Both the position numbers and the translations under genes were made by a program. Source: Marinobacterium_A aestuariivivens (lineage in GTDB: Bacteria > Pseudomonadota > Gammaproteobacteria > Pseudomonadales > Balneatricaceae). Taken from it: a stretch of 64,000 nt of DNA. Positions 56,889 to 64,000 of this stretch are shown piece after piece. The DNA is taken from positions 5,084,001 through 5,148,000 of the forward strand of contig NZ_JBHSWE010000001.1 in the NCBI RefSeq assembly GCF_042661465.1, given 5' to 3'. The notes below the pieces were generated by a model. That model ran no database searches, had not been told where the DNA came from, and saw only the letters and a program-made list of their open reading frames with translations. Each line of letters opens with the position of its first letter. The first letter of the stretch is position 1.

Positions 56889-57911
56889 ATGCATATGAAA
56901 CTGAAAAACTGGGCGGCCGCCGCCGCCATCGCAGGCGTTACGCTGAGCGCCGTTCCAGCCCAGGCCGCCGATGTCACCCTGCGTTTTGCCCATCCCTGGC
57001 CCGGCACCTCCGATATCGCCAGGGGACTCGAGGCCTGGGGCGACTCGCTGGAACAGGCGTCCAATGAGCGGATTGAGGTCGAGTTCTACCCGGCCCAGAC
57101 CCTGACCAAGGCCGCCAAGGGCTATGACGCGGTGGTCGGCCAGATCGCCGATGTCGCGGCAACGGTGCAGGGCTATACGGCCAACCGTTTTCCGCTGACC
57201 CAGGTGATCGAACTGCCGGGCCTGGTCGACAGCGCCGCCCAGGGCTCCTGCGTCCTGCAGCAGCTCTACGATGCCGGCGATATCGCCGGGGAGTACGAGG
57301 ACAGCCATGTGCTCTTCGTCTGGACCAACGGCCCCGGCCATCTGCACATGAAAGACAAGCAGGTGACCAAACCCGAGGATGTCTCGGGCCTGCGCATCCG
57401 CCGGCCGACCACTGTGGTCGGTCAATTGCTCGAGAACCTCGGTGCCCAGCCGGTCGGCATGCCCGCCCCCGATGCCTACACGGCACTGCAGCGCGGCGTG
57501 ATCGACGGCGTCGCCATCTCCTGGGACGGTGCCCTGGTGTTCCGTCTCAACGAGGTCGCCAGCCACCATACCGAGCTCAACCTCTACTCCCTGAGCTTCG
57601 TCGTGACGATGAACAAGGGCGTCTACGACCGGCTGCCGGACGACCTGAAACAGGTCCTGGACCAGCACTCGGGCGAGAAGTGGTCGCAGTTCATGGCCAG
57701 GATCTTCGACGACCTGGACCAGCAGTCGCGGGCCGATGCAAAAGCCATGGGACACGAGGTAAAGGAACTCGACAGCGAAATCCAGGCCGCCTGGCAGCCG
57801 GCGCTCGAGCGTGTAACCGAGAGTTACCTCGACGAACTCGAAGGCCAGGGCCTGCCGGCCCGAAAGGTCTACAGCCAGGCCCAGTCGCTGAGCCAGAGCT
57901 GCGGCACCTGA
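56889..57911 (+). CDS. TRAP transporter solute-binding protein (DctP-type), in the van operon
   Basis: 340 aa with a signal peptide (LKNWAAAAAIAGVTLSAVPAQAA). The DctP fold has LRFAHPWPGTSDIARGLEAWGDSLEQASNERI, the selectivity segment GLRIRRPTTVVGQLLENLGAQPVGMPAPD and the late LSFVVTMNKGVYDRLP. It follows vanB by 46 bases and ends at a strong terminator. No DctQ or DctM gene is adjacent, so its membrane partners must lie elsewhere, possibly the Q-M genes 3-4 kb away. It probably binds vanillate or a related aromatic acid (inference). It closely resembles the DctP at 62696. Confidence 0.92.
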   Translation: MHMKLKNWAAAAAIAGVTLSAVPAQAADVTLRFAHPWPGTSDIARGLEAWGDSLEQASNERIEVEFYPAQTLTKAAKGYDAVVGQIADVAATVQGYTANRFPLTQVIELPGLVDSAAQGSCVLQQLYDAGDIAGEYEDSHVLFVWTNGPGHLHMKDKQVTKPEDVSGLRIRRPTTVVGQLLENLGAQPVGMPAPDAYTALQRGVIDGVAISWDGALVFRLNEVASHHTELNLYSLSFVVTMNKGVYDRLPDDLKQVLDQHSGEKWSQFMARIFDDLDQQSRADAKAMGHEVKELDSEIQAAWQPALERVTESYLDELEGQGLPARKVYSQAQSLSQSCGT

Positions 57912-57928
57912 AACGTCCGATAACAGCC

Positions 57929-57963
57929 AAGCCCCCGCGCCCTAAGGGTCCGGGGGCTTTTTT
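57929..57963 (+). terminator. Intrinsic terminator of the van operon
   Basis: AAGCCCCCG and CGGGGGCTT arms around a 13-base loop, followed by a T run to 57963. It lies 17 bases after the DctP stop. Confidence 0.9.
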
Positions 57964-57979
57964 CGTGTTCTTGATCGCT

Positions 57980-58089
57980 GTAGCCTGGAATGAGCCGAAG
58001 GCGAATTCCGGGATCCAACCGCAAGGCGCCTCCCCTGTGGCGCGCCACCCTGTCGGAATTCGCCCCTGCGGGGCATCATTCCAACCTAC
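57980..58089. repeat. 110-bp palindromic element (family 1, copy B)
   Basis: Outer arms start GTAGCCTGGAATGAGCC and end with ATCATTCCAACCTAC. Inner arms GGCGAATTCCG (about 58000-58010) and CGGAATTCGCC (58054-58064) pair perfectly. Same length and layout as copy A at 25858-25967, but with more mismatches in the outer arms. It fills part of the 323-base gap between the van terminator and pobA. Confidence 0.8.
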
Positions 58090-58234
58090 GGTGCCTGACA
58101 CGCCTTGCGCTTGTGAAGGAAAAGTACAATTCTTTAAGGGGAAACTGCATACCGTTAGGCCGGCCTGAAAAGCATGATGGACGTACACCCGGTCAAGCGA
58201 CCGTCGACCCAACTTGCAGATAAGGTCTCTACCC

Positions 58235-59452
58235 ATGAAATCGATAAAAACCCAGGTAGCCATTATCGGTGCCGGCCCGTCCGGCCTGCTGCTCGGCCAA
58301 CTGCTGGCGCGTCAGGGAATCAGCAACATCATCGTCGAACGCGTCACCGGCGACTACGTACTCGGCCGTATCCGTGCCGGCATTCTGGAGCAGGGTTTCA
58401 TCGATCTGGTGCGTGAAGCCGGCGTCGCCGAGCGCATGGACAGCGAAGGCCATGTTCATGAAGGCTTCGTCATCTCGAACAACGGCAACGCGACCCGCAT
58501 CGACCTCAAAGAGATGACCGGCGGCGATGTCGTCGTCTGTTACGGCCAGGTCGAGATCACCCGCGACCTGATGGAGGCCCGCGTCGCTGCCGGGCTGGAA
58601 ACCTTCTACGAAGCGAAGGACGTGCAACCCCATGACGTCAAGTCCGACAAGCCCTACCTCACTTTCGCACACGAGGGCGAAGAGTACCGTCTGGACTGCG
58701 ACTTCATCGCCGGCTGCGACGGCTTCCACGGCGTCTCCCGCCAGACCATCCCGGCCGAGATCCGCACCGAGCACGAACGCGTCTACCCGTTCGGCTGGCT
58801 CGGTCTGCTGGCCGACACCCCGCCGTGCCACGACGAGCTGATCTACGCCAAGAGTGAGCGCGGCTTCGCCCTCGCCAGCCAGCGGTCTGCAACCCGCTCG
58901 CGCTACTACATCCAGGTGCCGCTGACCGACAAGGTCGAGGACTGGAGTGACGAGGCCTTCTGGGACGAGCTCAGGAAACGCCTGCCGCCGGAAGCCGCGG
59001 CCAACATGGTCACCGGCCCAAGCCTCGAGAAAAGCATCGCGCCACTACGCTCCTTCGTCTGCGAACCGATGCAGTACGGCAACCTCTTCCTGGTCGGTGA
59101 TGCCGCCCATATCGTGCCGCCGACCGGCGCCAAGGGCCTTAACCTGGCGGCATCGGACGTCGCGACCCTCTACAGGATCCTGACCCGTGTCTACCAGACG
59201 GACGATCGAAGCTGCATCAGCCAGTACTCGGAAATCGCGTTGCGCCGGGTCTGGAACGGCGAGCGTTTTTCCTGGTGGATGACCAACATGCTGCACGACT
59301 TCGGCGCCGAAATCGGCGCGAACGGCCTCGAGGGACAGACCTTCAACCGCTTCATGGAATCGGAACTGAACTACTACCTCGGCTCCGAAAACGGCCGCCG
59401 GGTGATCGCCGAGCAGTACGTCGGTCTGCCCTACGAGGAGCTCAAGGACTAA
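58235..59452 (+). CDS. pobA: 4-Hydroxybenzoate 3-monooxygenase
   Basis: 405 aa, slightly longer than the usual 390-395. Motifs: FAD-binding VAIIGAGPSGLLLGQLLARQG, IAGCDGFHGVSRQTIP, and the GD segment LVGDAAHIVPPTGAKGLNLA. It hydroxylates 4-hydroxybenzoate to protocatechuate with NADPH and oxygen. The start at 58235 has AAGG upstream. An in-frame ATG 21 bases earlier gives extra residues not seen in the family. An AraC-family regulator follows 210 bases downstream on the same strand, as often found for pobR. Confidence 0.95.
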   Translation: MKSIKTQVAIIGAGPSGLLLGQLLARQGISNIIVERVTGDYVLGRIRAGILEQGFIDLVREAGVAERMDSEGHVHEGFVISNNGNATRIDLKEMTGGDVVVCYGQVEITRDLMEARVAAGLETFYEAKDVQPHDVKSDKPYLTFAHEGEEYRLDCDFIAGCDGFHGVSRQTIPAEIRTEHERVYPFGWLGLLADTPPCHDELIYAKSERGFALASQRSATRSRYYIQVPLTDKVEDWSDEAFWDELRKRLPPEAAANMVTGPSLEKSIAPLRSFVCEPMQYGNLFLVGDAAHIVPPTGAKGLNLAASDVATLYRILTRVYQTDDRSCISQYSEIALRRVWNGERFSWWMTNMLHDFGAEIGANGLEGQTFNRFMESELNYYLGSENGRRVIAEQYVGLPYEELKD

Positions 59453-59662
59453 CCCCGCGTCCGGGGCCGACAGCTTCCGGCCCCGGTCAATCATCGACCT
59501 GCCCGGGGGTTGCACTTTTCGCTCGCAGCCCCTTCCCCTCGCCTCTGGCACCCTGCATCTCTGCCCCGCTTCACACCGGCGTTCATTTGCCGGGGGCAAC
59601 CGCGCTACAATCGGGTCTGTACTGTACAAATCGACGCACAACGCCCGACGACCGACGCCCGA

Positions 59663-60582
59663 ATGAAAGACTTCGCGACCCAAGCTCCAGATCCGCAGGC
59701 CATTCCGCAATTCGGCCTCTATGGCGAAGCGGCGGTCGAAGATCCGGCCTTCGTCCATATCGAGAACATCATCAGCCGCAGCAGCCTCAACGGCTGGGTC
59801 ATCAGGCCCCACCGCCACGGCCGCATGTTCCAGCTGATCTGCCTGTATGAAGGCGAGGTCGAGGTGCGTCTCGAGGACGAGGTCCACTGCCGCGACGAGC
59901 CCTGCGTCATCTCCATTCCATCGGGCGCGGTGCACGGTTTCCGTTTCGCCCCCGGAACCGAGGGGCGGGTGCTGACACTGGCCGAACCGCTGCTGAGCGA
60001 CGAGTCCTACAGCCGATGCCAGCCCTATTTCGAGCCGCTGTTCGCCCGTCCGCTGATCACCGCATTCGCCCCCGGCTCGGCGCTGTTGCTCCAGTTACAG
60101 CAGTTCCTGCAGCAGATCGAGCGGGAGCTGAACCGACCCGATACCGGGCGGGCACTGATGTGCGAATGGCTGGCGCGGGCGGTGCTGATGACGTTGCGAC
60201 GACAGCTCGAGATCCAGGGCCAGTCCGATACCCGCGGACCGATGTCGAGCGCCCCCTCGCGGCCTTCCGCCGGCTGATCGAAAGCCGTTTCCGCGAGCAC
60301 TGGACCGTCGAGCAATATGCCGACGAACTCGGCATGTCGCCGGCGCGCCTCAACCGGCTGTGCAAGCAGCTGCTCGGCAAGACCGCCAAGACCCTGCCGC
60401 AGGAGCGCCTGCTGCTGGAGGTCAAGCGCCGGCTGATCTATACCCGCAGCAACCTCGACGAAATCGCCTGGGACCTGGGCTTTCGCGACCCGGCGTACTT
60501 TTCCCGCTTCTTCAAGCGCGCCACCGGCAGCACGCCGGGCAACTTTCGCAGCGAGAACAACTTCGATACCACCGAGGCGTAG
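59663..60582 (+). CDS. AraC-family regulator, PobR-like, frameshifted
   Basis: Reconstructed protein of about 306 aa starting MKDFATQAPDPQAIPQFGLY. The N-terminal cupin-like sensor has HRHGRMFQLICLYEGEVEVRLED and PSGAVHGFRFAPG. The C-terminal double helix-turn-helix (about 210-300) has WTVEQYADELGMSPARLNRLCKQL and NLDEIAWDLGFRDPAYFSRFFKRATG. One base appears missing near 60236. It probably activates pobA in response to 4-hydroxybenzoate (inference from position and fold). Confidence 0.87.
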
Positions 60583-60592
60583 ATTAAAGTAG

Positions 60593-60781
60593 GTAGGATG
60601 GGTGAAACGGCGCCATCGCAAGGGACGGCCGGACCTCAGACACAACCAGAGCGCCGTGTAACCCATCTTCGGGTGTCGCTTCCCCATCGAGGAAGCCGGC
60701 GACATTTTATTGATGGGTTCCGCCGCGGCTGACCCACTGCGCACCGGGTGCCCGGTACCATTGCGGCTCCACCCATCCTAC
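60593..60781. repeat. 189-bp palindromic element (family 2)
   Basis: Perfect 12-base outer arms GTAGGATGGGTG and CACCCATCCTAC. Inside are a further AACCCATC/GATGGGTT pair (near 60660 and 60711). The length and arm sequence differ from the 110-bp family, but the GTAGG start is shared. A MITE-like or REP-like element lying between the AraC gene and the TRAP terminator. Confidence 0.8.
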
Positions 60782-60822
60782 TTTTTTCGCAAGGTTCCAG
60801 CGGCTGCATGGGCCGAAAACAA

Positions 60823-60851
60823 AAAGCCCCGGACATGATGCCCGGGGCTTT
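60823..60851 (-). terminator. Intrinsic terminator of the TRAP operon
   Basis: AAAGCCCCGG and CCGGGGCTTT arms with a 9-base loop. Read on the minus strand the stem is followed by TTTTTGTTTT, downstream of the DctM stop at 60878. It may also act weakly on plus-strand transcripts. Confidence 0.88.
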
Positions 60852-60877
60852 CGCTTGCAGCTTGCCGCTTTCCTTCC

Positions 60878-62163
60878 CTACACCAACCCGAGGGCCAGCA
60901 CCGGGAACAGTACCAGCAGCAGCAGGCGGACGATATCGGAGAGCACGAACGGGAAGACGCCCTTGAAAATCTGCCCGATCGTCACGTCCGGCGCCACGCT
61001 CTTGATCACGAAGACGTTCATCCCCACCGGCGGCGTGATCAGGCCCAGTTCGACCGTAATGACCGCGACGATGCCGAACCAGACCGGGTCGAAACCCGCT
61101 TCCGTAATCAGCGGCATCACCACCGGCACCGTCAGCAGCAGCATCGCGATGGCGTCCATAACGCAGCCAAGCAGGATGAACAGCGCCAGCACCGCGAAGA
61201 GCACCGCATAGGGCGGCCAGCCCAACTGCCCCACCAGATCGGTGAGATAGAAGGAAATTCGTGACACCGACAGGAAGTAGCCGAAGATCTCGGCGCCGAC
61301 GATCATGAAGAAGATCATCGCCGACAGCGCCAGCGTCTCCTCCACCGCATCGATCAGATCGCGCCAGCCAACACCCCGGAAAAGGGCCACCACCAGGGTC
61401 GCGAAGGCGCCGATGGCGGCCGCCTCGGTCGGGGTGAACAGGCCGCTGTAGATGCCGCCGATGATGATCGCGAAGATGAACATGAAGGGCGCGAAGCCCC
61501 AGAGACCGGTGATCTTCTGCCTCAAGCTGGTCGGCTCGCCTGCGCGTGCCAGTTCCGGGCGGTAGTGCACCAGGAGTGCGATGGTTACGCAGTACAGAAC
61601 CAGTCCGAGCAGCCCCGGCACCAGGCCGGCGATGAACATGTCGCCGACCGACTGCTCGGTGATCAGCGCATAGAGCAACAGCGCGATGCTCGGCGGAATC
61701 ATGATGCCGAGGGTGCCGCCGGCCGCCAGGGTGCCGGTCGCCGGGAATCGGCATAGCCGTGCCGGCGCATTTCCGGCAGCGCGACCCGGGACATGCTGGC
61801 CGCCGTGGCGACCGACGAGCCGGAGATCGCAGAGAAGGTGCCGCAGGCCGAGACCGCCGCCAGCGCCATACCACCGCGCCAGCCGCCGAACAGCGAGCGG
61901 GCGGCGTTGAACAGCTCGCTCGACATGTTGGCCTTGGACGCCAGTACGCCGAGCAGCAGGAACATCGGGATCGGACTGAAACTGTAGTTGCTCAGGGTCT
62001 CGAAGGGACCGGCCTCGAGAATCGACACCGCCGGCTCGAACGCGACGATGATGCCGAAGCCGATCACGCCGGTCGCCGCCATCGCCAGGGCGATCGGGGC
62101 ACGCAGCGCTATCATCGCCAGCATCGCGGCAAGACAGAGCAGTCCAATAACGGGTGCACTCAT
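60878..62163 (-). CDS. dctM: TRAP transporter large permease subunit DctM, frameshifted
   Basis: Reconstructed protein of about 428 aa with 10-12 hydrophobic segments. It starts MSAPVIGLLCLAAMLAMIAL. Typical DctM blocks are FSPIPMFLLLGVLASKANMS, SACGTFSAISGSSVATAASMSRVALPEM, IMIPPSIALLLYALITEQSV and LITPPVGMNVFVIKS. One base is missing near 61745 (SLATGTLAAGG restores the frame). It imports solutes with Na+ or H+ together with DctP and DctQ. Its ATG overlaps the dctQ stop (62160-62163). Confidence 0.92.
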
Positions 62164-62672
62164 GATGTACGCTCCTTGAGGCCCAGCAATTCGAGGATGC
62201 CGCAACTGAAACCGCGCAATGCCATCAGCGCCAGCGCGGCGGACGAAACCAGATAGATCGGCGCCATCGGCATCAGCAGATCCTGGGTCAGCTCGCCGCT
62301 CATCCGGGCACCCTCTGCGGCGTGGTAGAAACGCCAGCACAGCAGTGCGCCGAAGACACCGAAGCAGAGGGTGTAAACGCCGTCGAACAGCTGCAGGGTG
62401 CGTTCATGCAGTTGGTGGGTGAAGAGGTCCACCACGATCTGCCCCTTGTCGACCGCATAGGGAAAGGCGAACAGCATCGTGAACAGCAGCCCGAACTTCA
62501 CCAGCTCGATGCCGCCGTTGAACGTCAGATCGACCGTGCCTCCGCTCATGGCGAAGAGACTGCGGGCGCCGACATCGGCGACCACGCAGAACATCATTCC
62601 CAACAGCAGCAGTCCGCTGATCCGGTACAGGACCAGCGCCAGGCCGTCGATAGCCTTGATCAGCCATTTCAT
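62160..62672 (-). CDS. dctQ: TRAP transporter small permease subunit DctQ
   Basis: 170 aa with four membrane helices, the normal DctQ size. It begins MKWLIKAIDGLALVLYRISGLLLLGMMFCV. Conserved parts include ELVKFGLLFTMLFAFPYAVDKGQIVVDLF and YHAAEGARMSGELTQDLLMPMAPIYL. It links DctP to DctM. It starts 23 bases after the dctP stop and overlaps dctM. Confidence 0.92.
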   Translation of the reverse strand: MKWLIKAIDGLALVLYRISGLLLLGMMFCVVADVGARSLFAMSGGTVDLTFNGGIELVKFGLLFTMLFAFPYAVDKGQIVVDLFTHQLHERTLQLFDGVYTLCFGVFGALLCWRFYHAAEGARMSGELTQDLLMPMAPIYLVSSAALALMALRGFSCGILELLGLKERTS

Positions 62673-62695
62673 CGTACTAGCCCCTCGTTCGGCAT

Positions 62696-63712
62696 TCAGC
62701 TGCCGCAGCTCTTGCTCAGCTCGGTGGCACGGGCGTAAACGTCACGCGCCGGCAGGCCACGCTCTTCGAGTCCGGACAGGTACTTTTCGGTGGCCGCATC
62801 CAGCACCGGTTTCCAATCCGGGTTACCCGCACCGCCCTCGAGGGTGATGATAGTATGTCCGGCAGCCACCGCTTCCTCCCGGCCCTGACGGTCCTGATCG
62901 TCGAACGCGGCCGCCATTTTCTGCGACCAGACCTGGCCCGAGTGCTCATCGACGATCTTCTTGAGGTCGTCGGGCATCTCGTCGTAGACGCCCTTGTTCA
63001 GGGTGACGACAAACGACAGGGTGTAGAGACCGATCTCGGTATGATAGTTCGTCTCTTCGTTGAGACGGAACGCCTTGATACCTTCCCAGGGCATCGATAC
63101 GCCGTCGATCACGCCGCGCTGCAGCGACGGGTAGGTTTCCGGTGCGGGCATGCCGACCGGCTGGGCGCCCAGACCTTCGAGCAGCTCCGCGACGACAGTG
63201 GTCGGACGGCGGATCTTGAGACCGGCCAGGTCCTCGGGCTTGTGGATGGCCTTTTCCCGGGTATGGATATCGCCGGGGCCGTGGGTGAACACGTAGAGCA
63301 CGTGGGTATCGTCGTATTCTCCGCTGATCAGGCCTTCATCGTAGAGCGACTGGATCACGCAGGAGCCCTGGGCGGCGGTTTTCGCCATACCCGGAAGCTC
63401 GACGACCTGGGTCAGCGGAAAGCGGTTGGCGCTATAGCCCTGCACCGTGGCGGTGACATCGGCGATGCGGTTCTTGACTGCATCGTAGCTCTGCGGCGCC
63501 TTGGTCAGGGTCTGGGAGGGATAGAATTCGACCGCGATACGACCGTCCGAGGCTTCCTCCAGGGACGTGCCCCAGGATTCGAAAGCCGCGTGCAGGCCGG
63601 AGGTCGCGGGCCAGAAATGAGCGAAACGCAGATTGAAGTCGGCCGCCTGGGCGGTTGCCAGCGGCAGCAGGCTCATGGCGGCGGTAGCGGCAATGGCAGT
63701 CAGTTTTTTCAT
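62696..63712 (-). CDS. dctP: TRAP transporter solute-binding protein DctP
   Basis: 338 aa with signal peptide (MKKLTAIAATAAMSLLPLATAQA). Family blocks LRFAHFWPATSGLHAAFESWGTSLEEASDGRI, GLKIRRPTTVVAELLEGLGAQPVGMPAPE and LSFVVTLNKGVYDEMP match the van-operon DctP closely. The Arg of IRRPTT that contacts carboxylates is kept. It is the first gene of dctP-dctQ-dctM. The substrate is probably an aromatic or hydroxy acid, given its position next to pobA and a LigB-type gene (inference). The AAGGA site supports the ATG. Confidence 0.94.
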   Translation of the reverse strand: MKKLTAIAATAAMSLLPLATAQAADFNLRFAHFWPATSGLHAAFESWGTSLEEASDGRIAVEFYPSQTLTKAPQSYDAVKNRIADVTATVQGYSANRFPLTQVVELPGMAKTAAQGSCVIQSLYDEGLISGEYDDTHVLYVFTHGPGDIHTREKAIHKPEDLAGLKIRRPTTVVAELLEGLGAQPVGMPAPETYPSLQRGVIDGVSMPWEGIKAFRLNEETNYHTEIGLYTLSFVVTLNKGVYDEMPDDLKKIVDEHSGQVWSQKMAAAFDDQDRQGREEAVAAGHTIITLEGGAGNPDWKPVLDAATEKYLSGLEERGLPARDVYARATELSKSCGS

Positions 63713-63861
63713 GGTTTTATCCTTTTCTGGTTATTTTTTCTGGCGCTTGCAAGGGCTTGGCCTCAAGCTGCAGGATGGATCCCGTTCGAACCTTCCCCCG
63801 GGCTTTAACGACCCGCCGACCTGCCTTGGCGAACAGCTCGGCGGCCCCTGTATCGCTTCTG

Positions 63862-64000
63862 CTATTCGTTGATCAACAGCTGCATACCAGCACCGGTGTT
63901 GGAGATCGGCGCCACGTAGTTGCGGCGGACCTCCCTGACCTTGCCCAGCAGGCAGCCGCGCATCGCCAGCCACATGTTCAGCTCGACGGCCTGGGCACCG
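63862..64000 (-). CDS. LigB-type extradiol dioxygenase, C-terminal fragment at window edge
   Basis: Only the last 45 codons are inside the window, reading GAQAVELNMWLAMRGCLLGK...NYVAPISNTGAGMQLLINE and stopping at TAG (63862-63864). The PISNTGAG end and the VELNMWLAMRG helix are like protocatechuate 4,5-dioxygenase beta subunits and related LigB-family enzymes. If so, it would cleave protocatechuate made by VanAB, PobA and the MobA-like enzyme. The rest of the gene is to the right of the window. It is on the same strand as dctPQM and upstream of it by 149 bases. Confidence 0.6.
   Translation of the reverse strand, partial: GAQAVELNMWLAMRGCLLGKVREVRRNYVAPISNTGAGMQLLINE

Overview
The window is chromosomal DNA from a G+C-rich gammaproteobacterium, probably a heterotroph living on aromatic and polyamine substrates. 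The order cannot be fixed from sequence alone. Supporting signs are a suf operon (sufB-C-D-S-U-T), a puu-type polyamine cluster, TRAP transporters, a vanAB/vanR unit with canonical operators, and a tRNA-Cys(GCA). No rRNA, CRISPR array, prophage or transposase gene was seen. More than 20 otherwise intact genes are split by single-base shifts, most of them explained by one missing base in a short homopolymer. This looks like consensus error in a long-read or single-coverage assembly rather than gene decay, so split genes are described here as single reconstructed genes.

Layout. 0.1-5.7 kb is a small-gene region: two paralogous 89-91 aa proteins at its edges, a REC-GGDEF-EAL response regulator, two paralogous small proteins with a double-glycine (VRGG) leader and a candidate sigma-54 promoter, and a ParD-like/zeta-like toxin-antitoxin pair with a perfect palindromic operator. 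5.8-13.7 kb holds an IclR regulator, a secreted metallo-beta-lactamase-fold hydrolase, a two-gene operon (multicopper oxidase/cupredoxin/galactose-oxidase-like fusion plus a cytochrome c lipoprotein) and an FAH-family hydrolase. 13.9-19.5 kb carries small unknown genes, including a 36-residue lysine-rich peptide, a fused 2-oxoacid dehydrogenase E1 and a histone-deacetylase-family amidohydrolase. 19.5-25.8 kb is the suf Fe-S operon with a Rieske protein and a 41-aa hydrophobic small ORF. 26-30.3 kb is an RND efflux pair. 30.4-35.5 kb is an unusual sensory-looking group: two orphan periplasmic binding proteins flanking a membrane adenylate cyclase, then a small cytochrome c. 35.6-43 kb has two PNPOx-like proteins, a PuuR-like regulator, gamma-glutamylputrescine synthetase, an NhaC-type antiporter and a PuuB-like oxidase. 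43-50.6 kb is mixed housekeeping: a helicase IV-like protein, a LuxR-type regulator, a KfrA-like protein, tRNA-Cys and GAPDH.

50.7-64 kb is an aromatic catabolic island. A 3-hydroxybenzoate 4-monooxygenase-like enzyme (with a divergent LysR), vanillate demethylase VanAB (with VanR and three VanO-like operators) and 4-hydroxybenzoate 3-monooxygenase PobA (with an AraC regulator) would all yield protocatechuate. At the right edge is the C-terminus of a LigB-type extradiol dioxygenase that could open the ring. One solute-binding TRAP protein lies in the van operon and a full TRAP set (P-Q-M) lies next to pobA, probably for aromatic acid uptake.

Three palindromic intergenic elements (two of 110 bp from one family, one of 189 bp) and two heptanucleotide tandem repeats lie between genes.
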